Assembly (NCBI GenBank): GCA_019279435.1
Contig: JAAALK010000289.1
Coordinates: 91,977,023-92,041,022, forward strand
Reading direction: 5' to 3'
Source: Zizania palustris
Taxonomy: Eukaryota > Streptophyta > Magnoliopsida > Poales > Poaceae
DNA length: 64,000 nucleotides
The notes under the pieces were generated by a model. The model did not search any database. It was not told the origin of the DNA and worked only from the letters and a program-made list of their open reading frames with translations. This document shows, piece by piece, positions 11,280 to 21,577 of this stretch. Every line of letters begins with the position of its first letter. Position 1 is the stretch's first letter. The translations under genes were made by a program, and so were the position numbers.

Positions 11280-12536
11280 TGTTGAAACGGAAACGTGCCC
11301 CGCACTTGGGTCAGTTCGACGATCCAAAAGTGCACGGATACTTAGGGATAGGCCTAAGCGTGACATGGCACCGACGTCGCGTTCCGACTAACCTTAATAG
11401 TGATAAGGGGGTGGAGTCGCCAGGCAACCATATTACACAAAATAAAATCAGCAAACCAGTCAGAGCCCCGTCTGGTTCGAAGTCTAGTGCGAAGGGGTCA
11501 ACGAAGGGTACCTTCGGCGTCTGGTGCGAAGTGCTTCGCCGAAGGGTGCTTCGGCGTTCGGACTGATCCGGTCGAAGATGGACTCCGAACGGATCTGGAC
11601 GTGATAATCACCTCCGAACAGCGGGGTTCATCGTGCGATCTTCAATACAGCAAACTACAGAATAGCGACGCGAGGGCCACGCGCGAGTGCAACTTCGTCC
11701 GGTGCGGAGTATAGTCATGGCGAAGCCTGAGGCGACGAAGTGTGCTGCCAAAGCTTGTCGCCGGAGCCTGCAGTCTCGTGGAAGGGTGTCCTGGGGACCT
11801 CCGACACCGATCTCTCAGCTCCAGACACCTCCGACGGAGTAGCTTTGAACGTGCGAACCTGCAACAGAGAGAATTCGAAGTACCAATTTGGCCTGAGGAC
11901 CGAATTTTGCTAAGTGTTGCACTAGTAGCGAAGGTAGCAATCTATTACGTAGATTAGCGGATTCTTCACAAGCGAAGTAACAAGGTGATAACAATATATT
12001 ACGTAGATTAACGGATACTTCACAAGCGAAGTAACAAGGATTACCACTGTTCCGTAGTGGCCGACGGAGGGCTTCCAGGCAAACCCACGAAGAGGTACAG
12101 GAAAATAACGGTAAAGTAAATACGATCAAAGCATTGGGCTTTGGTTTGGTTTGATTTGGGGGGCTCTCTACGCCGGCCTTGCCTCTCTATTTATAGGGGC
12201 TCAACTCCTAATCTAATCTGCTATTAATCCGGCCAGATAGAGATAAAGATTGAGCTGGAAACGCATACAACTCTATCTCTGCCGAGGTGGGCTTCGGTCA
12301 GGCCCGTCGAGGCCTGCTCCTCGGGCCGAAGCTTCGGCAGCGTGGGCCTCTGAAGGCTTCCCGGCCGAAGCCCATGGGCTGGCTAGAGGCTTTCGGAGCC
12401 CATAGCTCCATGGACTTTGGCCCTATAGGGCTTCGGACAGACCCTGGACATGTGTATTTTTGGCCCAAATCACCAAAATTGATATTTTGACAATCTAGCC
12501 ATTAATGCCATTTTTTGCTATCAACACATGCCCCCT
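11280..12536 (-). repeat. R2 3' LTR
   Basis: 1,257 bp from tgttgaaacgg to gctatcaaca, inverted relative to A. It is very similar to 16732-18015 and lacks about 25 bp (the aacccaattagtcg segment) present there. The TATA box reads tatttatagggg on the plus strand at about 12188. The 54-bp hairpin duplication is at about 11930-12035. Confidence 0.9.
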
Positions 12537-12641
12537 GCCTTTTAGTGAACTAGTGAACTAAAAGCACAACGAGCTGAAGACGATACCATCCATATCGGCT
12601 TTTCGACACTTTTCATGATGCTTGCCACACACTTTTCATGT
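12537..12641 (-). other. R2 polypurine tract, 3' tail and pol deletion junction
   Basis: catgccccctgcctttta next to the LTR is the reverse complement of the purine-rich primer tract seen in A at 54528-54541. About 100 bp of 3' tail follow, then the sequence jumps to the protease/RT spacer at 12641. The 11-mer cacttttcatg occurs at 12607-12617 and again at 12630-12640, directly at the break, which suggests a copied filler at the deletion junction. Confidence 0.75.
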
Positions 12642-14250
12642 CGGCCTTGGGATGCTACCATCATCTATATCGATTTTCTCCAAGGGATCGGCCAACGCAA
12701 AACCTTGTCCTAATTTCCCTACTTCGCTAAAGTCCCCGATGGCCTCGGCAATACCGTCTTTACTAGACCGATATTACTCCACACGAGACTTTAGCCAATC
12801 TAGTTTGTTCTTGCTAGACATGACTATTAATACAAAAATAGTCGTGCTACTCCAGCCGGCTTCACAGACACTGGTACAAACCGTCCTCTGGATACACTGA
12901 CAAAATCGTAATCCGAAAGATCTCTACCTGATAAACACTCTACTTTGTTATGGACGGCGTTAACCGACACATCGGCCAAAGCTACTTGGGCCGAAGTATC
13001 CGCGGGGATGACCTCCACCTCATCGCCATCCCACTGTATCAAGCACTGGTGTAGAGTAGAGGGGATGCAACAGTTTGTGTGAATCCAGTCGCGTCCGAGC
13101 AATACGCTATAGTTACCTTGTACGTCGACGATGAAAAACGTTGTTGGCAATGTCTTGTTGCCCACCGTCAACTCCATAGAGAGTACTCCCTTGGCCTCAG
13201 AGCTCTCGCTGTTGAAGCCGTTGAGCATCAAGTTGATCTTCTTTAGATCATCCTCATCCCTACCAAGTTTCTTCAACAACGAATAAGGCATTAAGTTAAC
13301 AGTGGTGCCGCCGTCGATGAGCATTCGGGAAATCGTCTTCCCATCGATGTGACCTCTGACATAGAGGGGCTTTAGATGGCGAGCCGAGTCCTCGGGCTTC
13401 TCGAAGATGGCATTGCACGGGCCGAGGTTCAATTGAGCAACCTCGGCCTCGTTCTGCGGTAGGGCGAACTTGGCAGGTAACGTGACGATGTTGATATCCA
13501 TCACATGGGGTGCGGGCCCTTCGGAGATGGGCGAGTAATCGTCGTTGAGCATGTCATCGTCGTCGTCGCTCGGACCAAGAGCCGGGTTGTTTATCTCAAC
13601 CGGCTTCTCCCTCCATACCTGCTTTGTAGCTGGACGAGGGCGGATCTCTTCGAAGATAGCATCGCGCTCGGCCTCAGCTTTCTTCTCGCGTATCTCCTGC
13701 GCCCGTAGCCTTTGTAGGCATCTCTTCTGTGATTTGGACATGTCTGGAGGAGCCCAAGATGGCTGCGGCTTGGTGCCTGGAGCTGTTGTTCGGCCCCCAT
13801 TAATTTTGGCCGAAGTAGCATTGTGCCCTTCGGCCCTATGTACCCTGTGTTCGGAGGGGGCTTCGCTGCGAACCTCGTCGGATGGACCGGCCTCATTCGG
13901 CCGTCTGAACCAAGCTTCGGCGCAGAGCTCGGCCGAAGCATGAGACTTACCTCCATCAGACCTCGGTGACAAAGTCTTTGGGATTGGGACCTCCTGAGAC
14001 CCAACTCTGATGGTTATGGCTTCGGACTCCCTGACTTCGTCCTCCGTGTGCTCGCACCCTTCGGCTTTGCTCTGTATGGTCCAATTTGGAGGCACCACGG
14101 ACAGTCTATGGATGATGCCCCCCTCCGCTGCGTCTGTTTGCTCCCTCCACCCATAATACTCCGAAGGAAAATAAGGCACAGTGTTAGGTTGCGGAGGATA
14201 CCCCGGCCCAGATACGTACGGAGCCCAAGGGGTCCCCGCCTAGTCATACG
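12642..14250 (-). pseudogene. R2 gag C-terminus and protease (long open frame)
   Basis: The minus-strand frame 14179-12827 is open for 450 codons, the longest open frame of the A family in the window. Its N-terminal half is a Ser/Pro/Glu-rich gag tail, followed by a Lys/Arg-rich helix (KSQKRCLQRLRAQEIREKKA) and the acidic SDDDDDMLNDDYSP. The protease carries ISRMLIDGGTTVNLMPYSLL, with Ala of DGGA changed to Thr. It ends with LLGRDWIHTNCCIPSTLHQC and a linker to SRGRFVPVSVK. Beyond a stop at about 12830, the RT spacer (KLDWLKSRVE) continues to the deletion at 12641. Confidence 0.88.
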
Positions 14251-16700
14251 GTGGACGCGTCGGCGGCTCTAGTGGCCTCGCCCACTGTGAGCCGAACCCG
14301 CTACCTGCAGGGAGGTTCGGCCAAGTCGAAGGTATCTCGGACCACACCAGCGAAGGGTCCTACCAGGCCAGAGGTACGTTCTGCCAGTGCGGGCCAAAGC
14401 CTCCCATCGGAGACGTCCAACACGGTGCGGGGTTCGGCTATTGGGGGCTGAAGTTGTTGCATGGGGGACCCAACCACTGGGGTTCGAAGCTACCGTACGG
14501 GGGGTTCGGACATTGTGGCTCAGAACCACCGTGCGGAACATCAGGCCATCGTGTCCCAAAGCCTTCGTGCGGAGGGTTCGCCTGCTTCGGTCCGAAGCCA
14601 CCCTTCGAGGGTCTTGGCCCCTTCGACTGTTTTAGCTTAGCGCGTGGACCTGCTTCCTTGGCCCTTCTCTGATGCTTGTTCAACAGCATATCATATGTCA
14701 CCTTTGGCCTCTTGCGAGCCTTAGCCGAAGGGGTATTAACGTTCTGTTTCCACACTCCTACCTAGGGGTTCTTTGGCACGAGTGTGCGAGTGCGCGGTTC
14801 TCAAACAATCACATCTTTCCCTTTAGCCGACTCGGCCTGTTCTGGCCGAATCAACACCTTCTTTTCGCCGAGGTCGACGGCGTTGACTGGAAAAGGATCT
14901 TTATCCAGCTTCATCTTCGGATCATGGTCTATCTTCAATCTTCCTTCTTCTATTGCCGATTGTATCTGTCGTCGGAAAACATTGCAATCATTAGTATTAT
15001 GTGAATGTGAATCATGCCACTTACAGTATGGATGCTTCTTTAACTCATCGGCAGGTGGAATGACTTGACCTTTAGGTAACCTGAGAAGCTAGATTTTTAA
15101 GAGAAAGTCAAATATTTTATCATATTTAGTTATATCAAACGAGTACTTGACCTCACTAAGTCGATTCTTTGTGGGGGATGGTCGTAACTCGGAGCAGGTA
15201 ACATGTTTATTTTTAGTGTTCCAAACCCATTCGGCCGCGTACATGTCGGTCGAATCCTCCTCATCCGACTCTTCCTTGTCAGAACGTTCCATGATGCGGA
15301 TTTCAGCCCTAGGCTTGCTAAACGTCTTGATAAATTTCTTATCTTTGGCTCTGCCTTCTTGGACCAGAGCCTGCTGTAGAACTTGGCTAACTTCTAAGAA
15401 GTTTTGGTTATCTAACCTCTCTTTAATTTCGGAACGCAACCTATTAAAAGCTAATTCCGCCAAGTCCTTTTCCGAAATATTAAGGCTAAAACATCGGTTT
15501 CTAGTATCCCTAAAACGCTTGATGTACTCAAAAGCGCTCTCACTAGATTTCTGCTTAACCGATGTCAAATGTGAAAGCCTAAGTTATGTTTCACCCGTAT
15601 AAAAGTAATCATGGGATTTTCGCTCCAAATCATCCCACGTTTGGATGGAGTTCAGTGGGAGCGCCGAAAACCAAGTGAAAGTTGTGCCGGATAGCGAGAG
15701 AGAAAATAGCCTAACCTTTAGAGCATCTATCCCGCTAACCTCTCCACACTGTGCCAAAAATTGACTAACGTGCTCTAGTGTGGTCTTGCTACCCTCGCCA
15801 CCTAACTTAGTGAATTCAGGGATTCTATAGCCGCGGGGGTAGGGCACTGTATCAATATGGTCGGGGTATGGCTTACGGTAAACCCTAACCCGTCCCTTGG
15901 GCACGAAGCCGACACACTCTCTAAATAGTGCACGGACCCGCTCCTCGATGTCATCTTGGTATGTTGCTTGTGCGCGCCTCTCATGCGGGGGCGCGACACG
16001 CGGTGTGATATTGGCGTGTCGGCCATGGGCCTCTTCCCTGCGCGTAATTTGTATGGCGTGTTCGTGCCTTGCCGCCTGCGCATCTGGTGCGGGCAGCGCG
16101 GGTACCGGCGCAGGTGGTGGTTCGTGGTATGCAGTGTTAGTTGGACCGTAGGTATAATGATTGGTCTCGGCCATAAGTGATGAGGTCGGTGACATGATTG
16201 TGCTGGTGTTGTCGTTAGTCCTACCGTATACGTGGTTTGTCGGTGGTGCACTAGCAATGGGAACCGGGGGTACGGCCTCAGTGAAGACGAACCTCCTAAG
16301 AGTTGCCTCTACCTGGGAGCTGACTACCGAATCTAAACGGTTGGCTAGTGAAGCACTAACGGCCTGATCTACTGATGCGGCTATTTTCTGCTCAATTTCT
16401 AAAGAAGATAAATGAGGCGACACAGGTGTTACCTGGACCTGAGCGAGGTCGGGGGTGATGATGTCGCGCTTGATGAAGCCCGCGCGTGTCTTGACGTAGC
16501 CCCCAAGCATCATGTCTTGGAGTGCCTTTAGCTTTGCCTCGATCTCTACTCGGTCTTTTGTGGGGATATCTTCAAGTGTAGGTGACAATATGTTGCGGCT
16601 ATCGATATCCGCGCCTCCTATTGCATCCATCGGCGGCGTAGATGTAGTAGTCGATGTAGATGTACCTGTGGCCGATGTAGATGTACTCATCATGTTGGCA
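14251..16700 (-). pseudogene. R2 gag
   Basis: Best gag copy of the A family. The likely start is the ATG at about 16692, giving a Ser/Thr-rich N-terminus. The capsid region lies at about 15900-15100 (PYPRGYRIPEFTKL, GTTFTWFSALPLNS, ESAFEYIKRFRDTRNRC, ERLDNQNFLEVSQVLQQAL). A Cys/His segment with CKWHDSHSHNTND follows at about 15000-15030, then a Lys-rich part and the Trp-Pro-Asn repeat to about 14290. Frame breaks occur at about 15580 and 15089, and stops follow in the repeat part. Compared with A it has fewer lesions. Confidence 0.85.
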
Positions 16701-16731
16701 TAGCCTTCCCTAGCGGAGTCGCCAAAAAGTG

Positions 16732-18015
16732 TGTTGACACGGAAACGTGCCCCCGCACTTGGGTCAGTTCGACGATCCAAAAGTGCATGGATACTTAAGG
16801 ACAGGCCTAAGCGTGACATGGCACCGACGTCGCGTTCTGACTACCCTTAATAGTGATAAGGGGGGTGGAGTCGCCAGGTAACCAGATTATACAAAATAAC
16901 CCAATTAGTCGAAAAAGATAGATTAAACAGAATAAAATCAGCAAACCAGTCGGAGCCCCGTCTGGTTCGAAGTCTAGTACGAAGGGGTCACCGAAGGGTA
17001 CCTTCGGCGTCTGGTGCGAAGTGCTCCGCTGAAGGGTGCTTCGGCGTTCGGACTGATCCGATCGAAGATAGACTCCGAACGGATCTAGACACGATGATCA
17101 CCTCCGAACAACAGGGTTCGGCGTGCGATCTTCGATACAGCAAACTACAGAATAGCGACGCGAGGGCCACGCGCGAGTGTAACTTCATCCGGTGTGGAGT
17201 ATAGTCATGGCGAAGCCTGAGGCGACGAAGTGTGCTGGCGAAGCCTGTCGCCGGAGCCTGCAGTCTCACCGAAGGGGTCCTAGGGACCTCCGAAACTGAT
17301 CTCTCAGCTCCGGACACCTCCGATAGAGTAGCTCCGAACATGCGAACCTGCAACAGAGAGAATTCGAAGTACCAATTCGGCCTGAGGACCGAAGTTTGCT
17401 AAGTGTTGCACTAGTAGCGAAGGTAGCAATCTATTACGCAGATTAGCGGATACTTCACAGGCGAAGTAACAAGGCAATAACAATCTATTACGTAGATTAA
17501 CGGATACTTCACAGGCGAAGTAACAAGGATTACCACTATTCCGTAGTGGCCGACGGAGGGCTTCCAAGAAAATCCACGAAGAGGTAAAGGAAAATAAAGG
17601 TAAAGTAAATACGATCAAAGCATTGGGCTTTGTTTTGGTTTGAGTTGGGGGGCTCTCTACGCTGGCCTTGCCTCTCTATTTATAGGGGCTCAACTCCTAA
17701 TCTAATATGCTATTAATCCAGCCAGATAGAGATAAAGATTGAGCTAGAAACACATACAACTCTATCTCTATCGAGGTGGGCTTCGGCCAGGCCCGTCGAG
17801 GCCTGCTCCTCGGGCCGAAGCTTCGGCAGCGTGGGCCTCCGAAGGCTTCCCGGCCGAAGCCCATGGGCTGGCTAGAGGCTTTCGGAGCCCATAGCTCCAT
17901 GGACGTCGGCCCTATAGGGCTTCGGAGAGACCCTGGACATGTGTATTTTTGGCCTAAATCACCAAAATTGATATTTTGACAATCTAGCCATTAATGCCAT
18001 TTTTTGCTATCAACA
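16732..18015 (-). repeat. R2 5' LTR
   Basis: 1,284 bp, from tgttgacacgg to gctatcaaca. It is adjacent to the minus-strand primer binding site at about 16710-16724 (complement TGGCGACTCCGCT), which confirms this as the 5' LTR. It is the partner of 11280-12536. Confidence 0.9.
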
Positions 18016-18077
18016 GGCCGATGTAGACATACTTGTCATATTGCCGTAGCTTTCCCCAGTGGAGTCACCAAAAAGTG
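18016..18077 (-). other. R1 leader and gag start, displaced by R2
   Basis: 62 bp hold the first codons of R1 gag and its primer binding site (complement TGGTGACTCCACT, two changes from A). The text is the direct continuation of 11279. The first five bases, ggccg, are one copy of R2's TSD. Confidence 0.85.
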
Positions 18078-19358
18078 TGTTGACATGGAAACGTGCCCCC
18101 GCACTTGGGTCAGTTCGATGATCCAAAAGTGTGCGGATACTTAGGGACAAGCCTAAGCGTGACACAGCACTGATGTCGCATTCTGACTACCCTTAGTCGT
18201 GATAAGGGTGGTGGAGTCGCCAGGCAATCAAATCACACAAAATAATCCAATTAGCCGAAAGAAATATATTAAACAGAATAAAATCAGCAAACCGGTCGGA
18301 GCCTGTCTGCTTCGAAGTCTGGTGCGAAGGGGTCACCGAAGTGTACCTTCGGCGTCTGGTGCAAAGTATCCCGCCGAAGGGTGCTTCGGCGTTCGGACTA
18401 ATCCGGCCGAAGATAAACTCCAAACGGATTTGGACGAGACTATCACCTCCGAACAGCGGGGTTCGGCGTAAGGTCTCTGATACGGCAAATTACAGAATAA
18501 TGACGCGAGGGCCGCGCGCGGGCGTAACTTTGTCCAGAGCAGAGTACGATCGTGGCGAAGCCTGTTGTGACGAGGTGTGCTGGCGAAGCCTGTCGTCGAA
18601 GCCTACAGTCTCGCCGAAGGGTGTCCTGATGACCTCCGAAACCGATCTCTCAGCTCCAGACACCTCCGACGAAGTAGCTCCGAACATGGGAACCTGCAAC
18701 AGAGTTTGGAGTACCAATTCGGCCTGAGGACCAAATTCTGCTAAGTGTTGCACTAGTAGCGAAGGTAGCAATCTGTTACGCAGATTAGCGGATACTTCAC
18801 AGGCGAAGTAACAAGGCGATAGCAATCTATTACGTAGATTAACGGATAATTCACAAGTGAAGTAACAAGGGTTACCACTGTTCCGAAGTGGCCGGCGGAG
18901 GGCTTCCAGTCAAACCCACAAAGAGGTACAGAAAAGTAAAGGTAAATAAATGCGATCAAAGCTAGGGCTTTGTGTTGATTTCTGTTGGGGGGATCCCTAA
19001 GCTGGCCTCGCCTCTCTATTTATAGGTTCAAACTTCTTATCTAATCTTCTATATTTTAGCTTGGATAGAGATAAAAATTTAGCCAGAATTGTATCGAACT
19101 CTGTATCTGCCGAAGTGGGCTCCGACCAGGCCCATCGAAACCTGCTCCTCGGGCCGAAGCTTCGATGGCGTGGGCCTCCGAAGGCTTCCTGGACAAAGGT
19201 CGTGGGCTGGCTAGAGCCTTTCGGAGCCCATGGCTCAATGGACCTTCGGCCCTGTAGGGCTTCGGCCTGACCCTGGACATGTGTATTTTTTGGCCCAAAT
19301 CACCAAAAATTCGTATTTTGACAATCTCATCCATTGACGCCATTTTTTGCTATCAACA
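18078..19358 (-). repeat. R1 5' LTR
   Basis: 1,281 bp from tgttgacatgg to gctatcaaca. It pairs with the truncated LTR at 5970-6363. At 19359 it gives way directly to A's RT text (aggtatgttgaatgggtcgc). Confidence 0.9.
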
Positions 19359-19524
19359 ACAGGTATGTTGAATGGGTCGCTAACATTGTGCCTGTAGAGA
19401 AGAAAGGGAGCATCAGAATACTAGTTTGTGTTGATTTCAGGGATCTGAACAATGCCACTCCAACGGACGAATATCCCATGCCGATAGCCGACATATTGAT
19501 CAACGATGCTTCAGGACACAATGT
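19359..19524 (+). pseudogene. Element A reverse transcriptase, fragment 1
   Basis: 166 bp of A pol between R1 and D. It encodes RYVEWVANIVPVEKKG, then VDFRDLN and DEYPMPIADILINDASGH, the fingers part of RT that matches R1 about 9700-9540. It breaks at the D insertion, and the frame resumes at 39435 with KVLSFLDGNAGYNQ. The last five bases, aatgt, are D's left TSD copy (right copy aaggt). Confidence 0.9.
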
Positions 19525-19786
19525 TGTGGGATCGAAATGTCGACTAGAGGGGGGGTGAATAGGCGCCTCGACTAATTTCTTGTGAAATAGATGCCCTTTT
19601 CAAAACATCCAACACACCTCTAATATCATCAAAAATCTAGTTTTAACCAATCAGAACAAAAACAATGCAAAACATGGTTCACAATCACTGTTGAGAGCAA
19701 ATCGGGGTTTGAAGTGTCGAAATAGCTCAGTTGGAGTTTGAAGTGCCGACTTCCTCAGGAATTCGGAGATTGAAACTCCGACTTGG
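19525..19786 (-). repeat. D 3' LTR, first part
   Basis: 262 bp starting tgtgggatcg. It matches the start of the other D LTR (37005-37225) closely, including gggggtgaataggcgcc. It stops at C's TSD (CTTGG, 19782-19786) and continues at 30457. Confidence 0.88.
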
Positions 19787-21512
19787 TGAGGAGCCATGTT
19801 GGAGAACATTGGCCTCATGGCTCCGGATGTGATGAGTGATTGTCAACAGAATTCAAGAGGACATGAAGAGAAGAGAAGACCTGTTGTGTCTGGACCGCAT
19901 GTGACTCAGGTACACGGGCAGTGAGCGAATGTCGAGTAGAGGGGCCGCGAAGTCGGGCTGGCCCAATCCAATTACATGGGCTAGGAGTAGCAGAGGATCC
20001 ACAGGTCTGTTGACCGGGATTGACTCAGGTACACGTGCGACGAGCGATTGCTGCGCTGAGGGAGCTACAGAATCGTGCCATCCCAATCTGGGTACCCGGT
20101 GCGAAGACGGTGGACGCTTTGTCAGTTTTGGCGCAAAACTGACGACCGCTGATCTCGGATCTGATCGTTATGAGGCGAAGCCGTAGCTGCTACGAAAGCT
20201 CCGCATCAGGACAAGTTATCTTTATTTAGGTTTTTACTATTTTGCCTTTAGGCCCACAGTCTGTCAGTCGAGTCTATAAAAAACCCTAAGGGCATTTCAG
20301 TATTTTCCATTTGGGAAAATTACTCACATGCCATTATAATTTTCAAAAATTGCTTATATACCACTGTCAGTGACTATGGCGGCCCCCATCTGTCAGTGAT
20401 ACACCGATGGCATATTGGCAAACCGTAAAAATTGTAATGGCATAGAAAAAATTAACACTTTTTATTTCAGCGTCTGTAAAAACCTTAGGGGTATTTTTGA
20501 TTTTTCCCACTTATTGGGCTGCCTATAAAAAGGCCCCAATACCTAGGGTTAGGGTTACCCATTTTGATAAACATTTTACCAATTTCAAAAATTGTGGGTC
20601 ACTTTTTCCTTTGAGTTCCTCGTTTTTTCCGCCGCCAGTATTTCTCCTCGCCGCCACCGCAATCGCATCTCCCGGGCGCTGTTTTCTTCGGCCAGGAATT
20701 GCTCGCGCATAGCGGCCAACAGCTATCCCTAGCACAGCAGCTAGCACCTGGCAGCTAGCCCCTACGCGTGGCTGCTAGCTCCTACGTGTGGCAGCGCAGC
20801 TAGCCTCGTCGTGCGGTAGCGGCAGCAAGCACGGTAGGAAGCCACCAGCAGCTACGCACGGCGCCAAGACTCGCAGGCGCGTGAAGCATCTGGGACAGAA
20901 GGCTACATCACGCATCATTCAGGCACAAAGATCGAGGCAAGCGTTTTGTTGTGTTTTCTCTGGTTGATTAAACGGATTAATGCTAATTTTTTCTCATTCA
21001 GAGTTTTTGCATGAGTAGTGTACTAATTATGGTCAGCACTAGTTGATTGTTGAGATTAGGTTATCCTTGAGAATCGTGCATAAGCATTTTTGTTTACTTG
21101 TTGATTGGCCGGACTTATTTAGTACACTAAGCATATAAATTCCATTAAAGCAGTATAATCCCTGATGTTACTTCCTCGTCTTTTTAGTATTCACTGAATG
21201 TTATTGAATCATTTGTGATTACTGTTTATTGATTGCATTTATTCTGTTAAATGACTGTGATGATGGTTTCTATGATACTTGAAATGCTTGTGAGTTAATT
21301 GATCTGTTTATATGCCTTTAAGCACTGTGTTGGTGTCTTTTCGATTAGGACACCGGTTGTTTTTAGGCTAGATTATTTTGGACCTGTGAACTGTTTTTTG
21401 GTTCTGCTGGTTGTTTGTTGAGGTGCGTTGGGTGCTGGGAGAAGGCCATTGATTCGCATGAATTTTTTAGGCGGCCATTAACCCCCCTCTGGTCGCTACT
21501 TTCGGTCCTACA
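19787..21512 (+). repeat. C 5' LTR
   Basis: 1,726 bp. The TATA box is ctataaaaag at 20523-20532, where the 3' LTR has tgtaaaaag. It is longer than the 3' LTR mainly because of a 146-bp MITE-like insert (20313-20458) and a few short segments. Its last third includes AT-rich text identical to the 3' LTR over long runs. Confidence 0.92.
20313..20458. mobile_element. MITE-like insert in C 5' LTR
   Basis: This 146-bp segment is absent from the C 3' LTR at about 29445, which shows an empty site with one run of five T. The segment has inverted arms: atgccattataatttt on the left and aaaattgtaatggcat on the right, plus inner ctgtcagtga on both sides of the centre. A TTT duplication at the ends is possible, but the T run makes this uncertain. 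It encodes nothing. Confidence 0.6.
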
Positions 21513-21514
21513 AG

Positions 21515-21530
21515 TGGTATCAGAGCCTGG
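21515..21530 (+). other. C primer binding site
   Basis: TGGTATCAGAGCCTGG sits two bases after the 5' LTR and is complementary to the 3' end of initiator tRNA-Met, the usual primer of plant copia elements. Confidence 0.9.
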
Positions 21531-21577
21531 TTAGGGTTTTTCCATACCTTAATCGGTTCTAAACCCAGGTAGTGATC

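Larger units (their letters stand above)
11280..18015 (-). mobile_element. Element R2: same-family insertion inside R1
   Basis: R2 has complete LTRs at both ends (11280-12536 and 16732-18015) that share diagnostic sequence (agatagagataaagattgag) absent from R1's LTRs. The flanks are ggacg (11275-11279) and ggccg (18016-18020), a TSD with one mismatch, in the start of R1's gag. R2's own gag shows the uninterrupted target as gtggccgatgtag. Internally it keeps gag and protease, but RT, both RNase H domains and integrase are missing, with the deletion end at about 12641. It is therefore non-autonomous. Total length is 6,736 bp. Confidence 0.9.
5970..19358 (-). mobile_element. Element R1: minus-strand sibling of A, split by R2
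   Basis: R1 has the same family LTRs and proteins as A but lies inverted within A's RT. In plus coordinates it reads: truncated 3' LTR (5970-6363), integrase, RNase H domains, RT, protease, gag remnant (to 11279), then element R2, then the last 62 bp of leader (18016-18077) and the 5' LTR (18078-19358). LTR1 and LTR4 share subfamily sequence (gcttggatagagataaaaat) that R2's LTRs lack, which supports pairing them. The left border is a deletion that took about 0.9 kb of LTR and about 200 bp of A. A further deletion near 10931 removed most of gag. No TSD survives. Confidence 0.88.

Noticed and set aside
5970..19358. Tandem LTR array formed by unequal recombination
   Set aside because: LTR pairing, the ggacg/ggccg flanks and the resumed gag text at 18016 fit a nested insertion better.
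20590..20900. Exon of a cellular gene near ttcctcgttttttccgccgccag
   Set aside because: The same text occurs in the C 3' LTR at 29590-29780, so it belongs to the LTR.
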